Assembly: GCA_910585395.1 (NCBI GenBank)
Contig: CAJUCK010000049.1
Coordinates: 6,573 to 20,783 of the forward strand
DNA from: an uncultured Lachnospiraceae bacterium
Lineage (GTDB): Bacteria; Bacillota; Clostridia; Lachnospirales; Lachnospiraceae
Direction of reading: 5' to 3'
DNA length: 14,211 nucleotides
Part shown: piece after piece, positions 13,970 to 14,211 of the stretch
Numbering within the stretch: position 1 is the stretch's first letter
Layout: each line of letters starts with the position of its first letter
Translations under genes and position numbers: made by a program
The notes under the pieces: generated by a model
Databases searched by the model: none
The model's input: the letters and a program-made list of their open reading frames with translations, nothing else
Told to the model about the DNA's origin: nothing

Positions 13970-14211
13970 GATTGAGTGTGAAAATTATATGATTGTAAAA
14001 TATTTTGTAAAAAAGTGTAAAAAAGGTATTGACAATTGAAATAAGACATGCTAGTATATAACTCGGTCGCGGCAAGCGACAAACAAAACAAATTAAGAAA
14101 TTTAAAAAAATAAAAAAACTGCTTGACAGCGAGAGACAAGTATGATAAGATATAGGAGTTGTCGCGCAAGAGAGCGGACAGGACCTTGATAACTGAACAG
14201 TGAAATAACCT
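13970..14211 (+). promoter_or_regulatory. Tandem promoter region and leader of an rRNA operon
   Basis: No gene lies in these last 300 bases. P1: TTGACA (14029-14034), 17 bases, TAGTAT (14052-14057). P2: TTGACA (14123-14128), 17 bases, TAAGAT (14146-14151). Each is preceded by A/T tracts resembling UP elements. Both lead into GTCGCG plus CAAG (from 14066 and 14161). The final bases, CCTTGATAACTGAACAGTG and onward, match the leader commonly found just before 16S rRNA in clostridia. The 16S gene would begin beyond the window. Confidence 0.8.

Noticed and set aside
1..14211. Mobile element, CRISPR array or defence system
   Set aside because: No transposase, integrase, repeat array or defence-type domain is visible; gene content and order are those of a core chromosome region.

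Overview
The window reads as a chromosomal housekeeping stretch from a low-GC Gram-positive anaerobe, most likely a Lachnospiraceae-type clostridium. The reasons are a rubredoxin-first ('reverse') rubrerythrin next to a PerR-like repressor, a long Bacillus/Clostridium-type SRP RNA with an Alu domain, strong AGGAGG-type ribosome binding sites, TTG starts, and proteins resembling families I associate with Lachnospiraceae (DUF6128-, DUF5711- and DUF5105-like). I see no mobile element, CRISPR array, phage gene or defence system.

Left part (1-3700). The tail of a membrane protein (SdpI-like) is followed by a ferritin-like protein. Next come a small orphan coiled-coil gene, reverse rubrerythrin and PerR, all on the minus strand. 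perR and rubrerythrin each have a TTGACA-17 promoter and a near-identical 15-base 7-1-7 operator, so they look like a peroxide-stress regulon. Upstream lie the SRP RNA gene with its own promoter and the tRNA adenosine deaminase gene tadA.

Middle (3700-6600). A RimJ/RimL-like acetyltransferase gene runs divergently from tadA. A DUF6128-like protein with a long acidic Ser/Pro linker and a small lipoprotein gene are on the minus strand, followed by tRNA-Ser(CGA).

Right part (6600-14211). A plus-strand run holds a 6-phosphofructokinase gene, dnaX, ybaB/ebfC, recR, a membrane LysM protein with an N-terminal domain resembling a catalytically dead MPN/JAB fold, a DUF5711-like membrane-anchored beta-propeller and a CvpA-like membrane protein. 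The window ends in a tandem promoter region and leader that look like the start of an rRNA operon; the 16S gene would begin just outside.

The strongest anomaly is that the phosphofructokinase gene is broken near its 3' end. About 38 bases appear to be missing, which shifts the frame, truncates the protein at 306 residues and leaves the last 47 codons stranded in another frame just before dnaX. Other points worth a look are the shared PerR operators, the MPN-like/LysM fusion, the duplicated initiation sequence in the rRNA promoters and a hairpin that encloses the perR -35 element.
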